Source of the DNA: Pseudomonadota bacterium
Lineage (GTDB): Bacteria; Pseudomonadota; Gammaproteobacteria; Xanthomonadales; Marinicellaceae
Assembly: GCA_008501575.1 (NCBI GenBank)
Contig: QQUO01000023.1
Location: forward strand, 1 to 14,522
Direction of reading: 5' to 3'
Length of the DNA stretch: 14,522 bases
Under the pieces are notes generated by a model. It ran no database searches and was not told the origin of the DNA. It saw nothing but the letters and a program-made list of their open reading frames with translations. The translations under genes were made by a program, and so were the position numbers. Below, in pieces: positions 13,778 to 14,522 of the stretch (its first letter is position 1; each line of letters opens with the position of its first letter).

Positions 13778-14329
13778 ATGGTTCGTTTTGTTGTTTTGTT
13801 TCTGGTGATTTTAATATCACTCTTTTTATTAGAAATATATGAACCTGTGCGACAGGCTGTGGTGTTGCCGTTTACCGGTCTGATTGCCACGGTCAGTTCT
13901 TGGATTGTGCAGCTGTTTGATGCCAATGTGCATGCCTATGGGGACATTATTCAAGACACTAAAACCATGGCGGCGATTCAGATTGCACCGGGATGTAATG
14001 GGGTGGAAGCCATGATTATTCTGTTGGCTGCCATCATCGCTTTTCCGTCACCTTTCCTTTATAAGTTGAAAGGCCTTTTTTGGGGTTTTTTGGCCATTCA
14101 ATCGCTGAATATGGTGCGAATTATTTCTTTGTTTTACCTTTTGCAATGGAATTACACTTGGTTTGAGTGGTTTCATTTATATCTGTGGCAAGCCTTAATT
14201 ATTTTAGATGCACTGATTGTGTGGCTTATCTGGTTGCGTTATTTACCAAAAAAACAACAACCAGTTAGTCCCAAAGAACCGCAAAACAACTCTTCGCATA
14301 AGCAGAACAACGCTTCGGTAATGCCATAA
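13778..14329 (+). CDS. xrtH: Exosortase H (XrtH), IPTLxxWG-CTERM type
   Basis: Integral inner-membrane protein of the exosortase family, thought to cut and transfer proteins carrying a C-terminal sorting signal, like a sortase. The 183 residues fit the short XrtH type. Hydrophobic segments lie at about 4-20, 31-47, 76-91, 98-120 and 135-153. The three hallmark residues are present: Cys73 in APGCNGVEAM, Arg114 in NMVRIISLF, and His133 in FHLYLW. A polar tail of about 28 residues follows. The ATG has no visible Shine-Dalgarno sequence. The gene is divergent from the two-component operon and is followed 23 bases later by a lipoprotein/peptidase gene. Target proteins should end in an IPTLxxWG-like motif and lie elsewhere. 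Confidence 0.88.
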   Translation: MVRFVVLFLVILISLFLLEIYEPVRQAVVLPFTGLIATVSSWIVQLFDANVHAYGDIIQDTKTMAAIQIAPGCNGVEAMIILLAAIIAFPSPFLYKLKGLFWGFLAIQSLNMVRIISLFYLLQWNYTWFEWFHLYLWQALIILDALIVWLIWLRYLPKKQQPVSPKEPQNNSSHKQNNASVMP

Positions 14330-14352
14330 TTTAATTTAGTTGGAGGGCAACC

Positions 14353-14522
14353 ATGCCACATTTTATATTTGTTACCATCATCGCATTGCTGTTAACAGCG
14401 TGCCATACGTCCAATAAAAAGGAGGTCACAATGAGCCAAGATCAACCACCACAAGCACAAAAAATTCCCCATATCTGGTCGATACATGGAGATCAACGGA
14501 TTGATAATTATCACTGGTTGCG
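14353..14522 (+). CDS. S9-family peptidase (oligopeptidase B-like), 5' part, lipoprotein start
   Basis: The first 56 codons of a gene that runs off the window. GGAGGG (14342-14347) precedes the ATG by five bases. The first 26 residues form a lipoprotein signal peptide with lipobox LTAC (Cys17). After that the sequence IPHIWSIHGDQRIDNYHWLR matches the N-terminus of oligopeptidase B and other prolyl-oligopeptidase (S9) serine peptidases. A second in-frame ATG at 14431 has an almost perfect AAGGAGGT just before it (14419-14426). That start would give a form without the signal peptide. The catalytic domain lies outside the window, so the call rests on the N-terminus only. It is probably cotranscribed with xrtH. 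Confidence 0.75.
   Translation, partial: MPHFIFVTIIALLLTACHTSNKKEVTMSQDQPPQAQKIPHIWSIHGDQRIDNYHWL
14419..14433 (+). promoter_or_regulatory. Internal ribosome-binding site and second start in the S9 peptidase gene
   Basis: AAGGAGGT (14419-14426), then four bases, then ATG (14431-14433), in frame with the upstream lipoprotein start. It is the best Shine-Dalgarno match near this gene. Initiation here would give a protein starting directly before the peptidase domain, without the lipid anchor. Confidence 0.6.

Noticed and set aside
1..14522. CRISPR arrays, insertion sequences, phage genes or integration sites
   Set aside because: No regularly spaced repeats, transposase or integrase motifs, or flanking direct repeats are visible; the tRNA-Gln gene has no second partial copy in the window.

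Overview
The window looks like a chromosomal segment of a moderately AT-rich gammaproteobacterium. The order ispE – tRNA-Gln(UUG) – prs – rplY – pth is a classic gammaproteobacterial housekeeping cluster. The MetX-type acyltransferase and the GntR/ABC cassette resemble versions I know from Xanthomonadales-like lineages. An exosortase of the XrtH type (partner of IPTLxxWG-CTERM proteins) points to a marine or environmental relative such as the Marinicella group. That genus-level guess is recollection, not proof.

Layout. (1) Bases 1-3660, plus strand: the 3' part of ispE, a roughly 450-base spacer with a long imperfect inverted repeat and a strong promoter, then tRNA-Gln, prs, rplY with a strong terminator, and pth. 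(2) Bases 3639-4736, minus strand: a MetX-family O-acyltransferase whose stop overlaps that of pth. (3) Bases 4834-7271, minus strand: a self-regulated transporter operon (small membrane protein, YtrA-type GntR regulator, ABC ATPase, ABC-2 permease). It has a terminator at its end and a palindromic operator over its promoter. (4) Bases 7299-7789: a small lipoprotein gene on the minus strand. (5) Bases 7800-8105: a previously missable plus-strand pseudogene of the DUF962/Mpo1-like family, broken by several frameshifts. (6) Bases 8110-13456, minus strand: six tightly packed genes that look like one operon. They are an OmpR-type response regulator, a HAMP histidine kinase, an ankyrin-repeat protein, an ECF-type sigma factor, a single-pass putative anti-sigma protein, and prmC. 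(7) Bases 13457-13777: a dense regulatory region. It holds a 19-base palindrome by the regulator's promoter, a minus-strand intrinsic terminator ending a candidate small RNA or leader, and three TTAA half-sites spaced exactly 11 bases apart. (8) Bases 13778-14522, plus strand: xrtH followed by the start of an S9-family peptidase, which has two in-frame starts (a lipoprotein form and a shorter form).

How it fits together. The left third is translation and nucleotide metabolism. The middle holds transport and amino-acid acyl transfer. The right half is a signalling block with three layers (two-component system, ankyrin protein, sigma/anti-sigma pair), transcribed divergently from a cell-envelope protein-sorting gene. 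The least expected parts are this stacked regulatory operon ending in prmC, the candidate response-regulator-activated small RNA, and the dual-start peptidase. No mobile element, phage gene or CRISPR array is visible.
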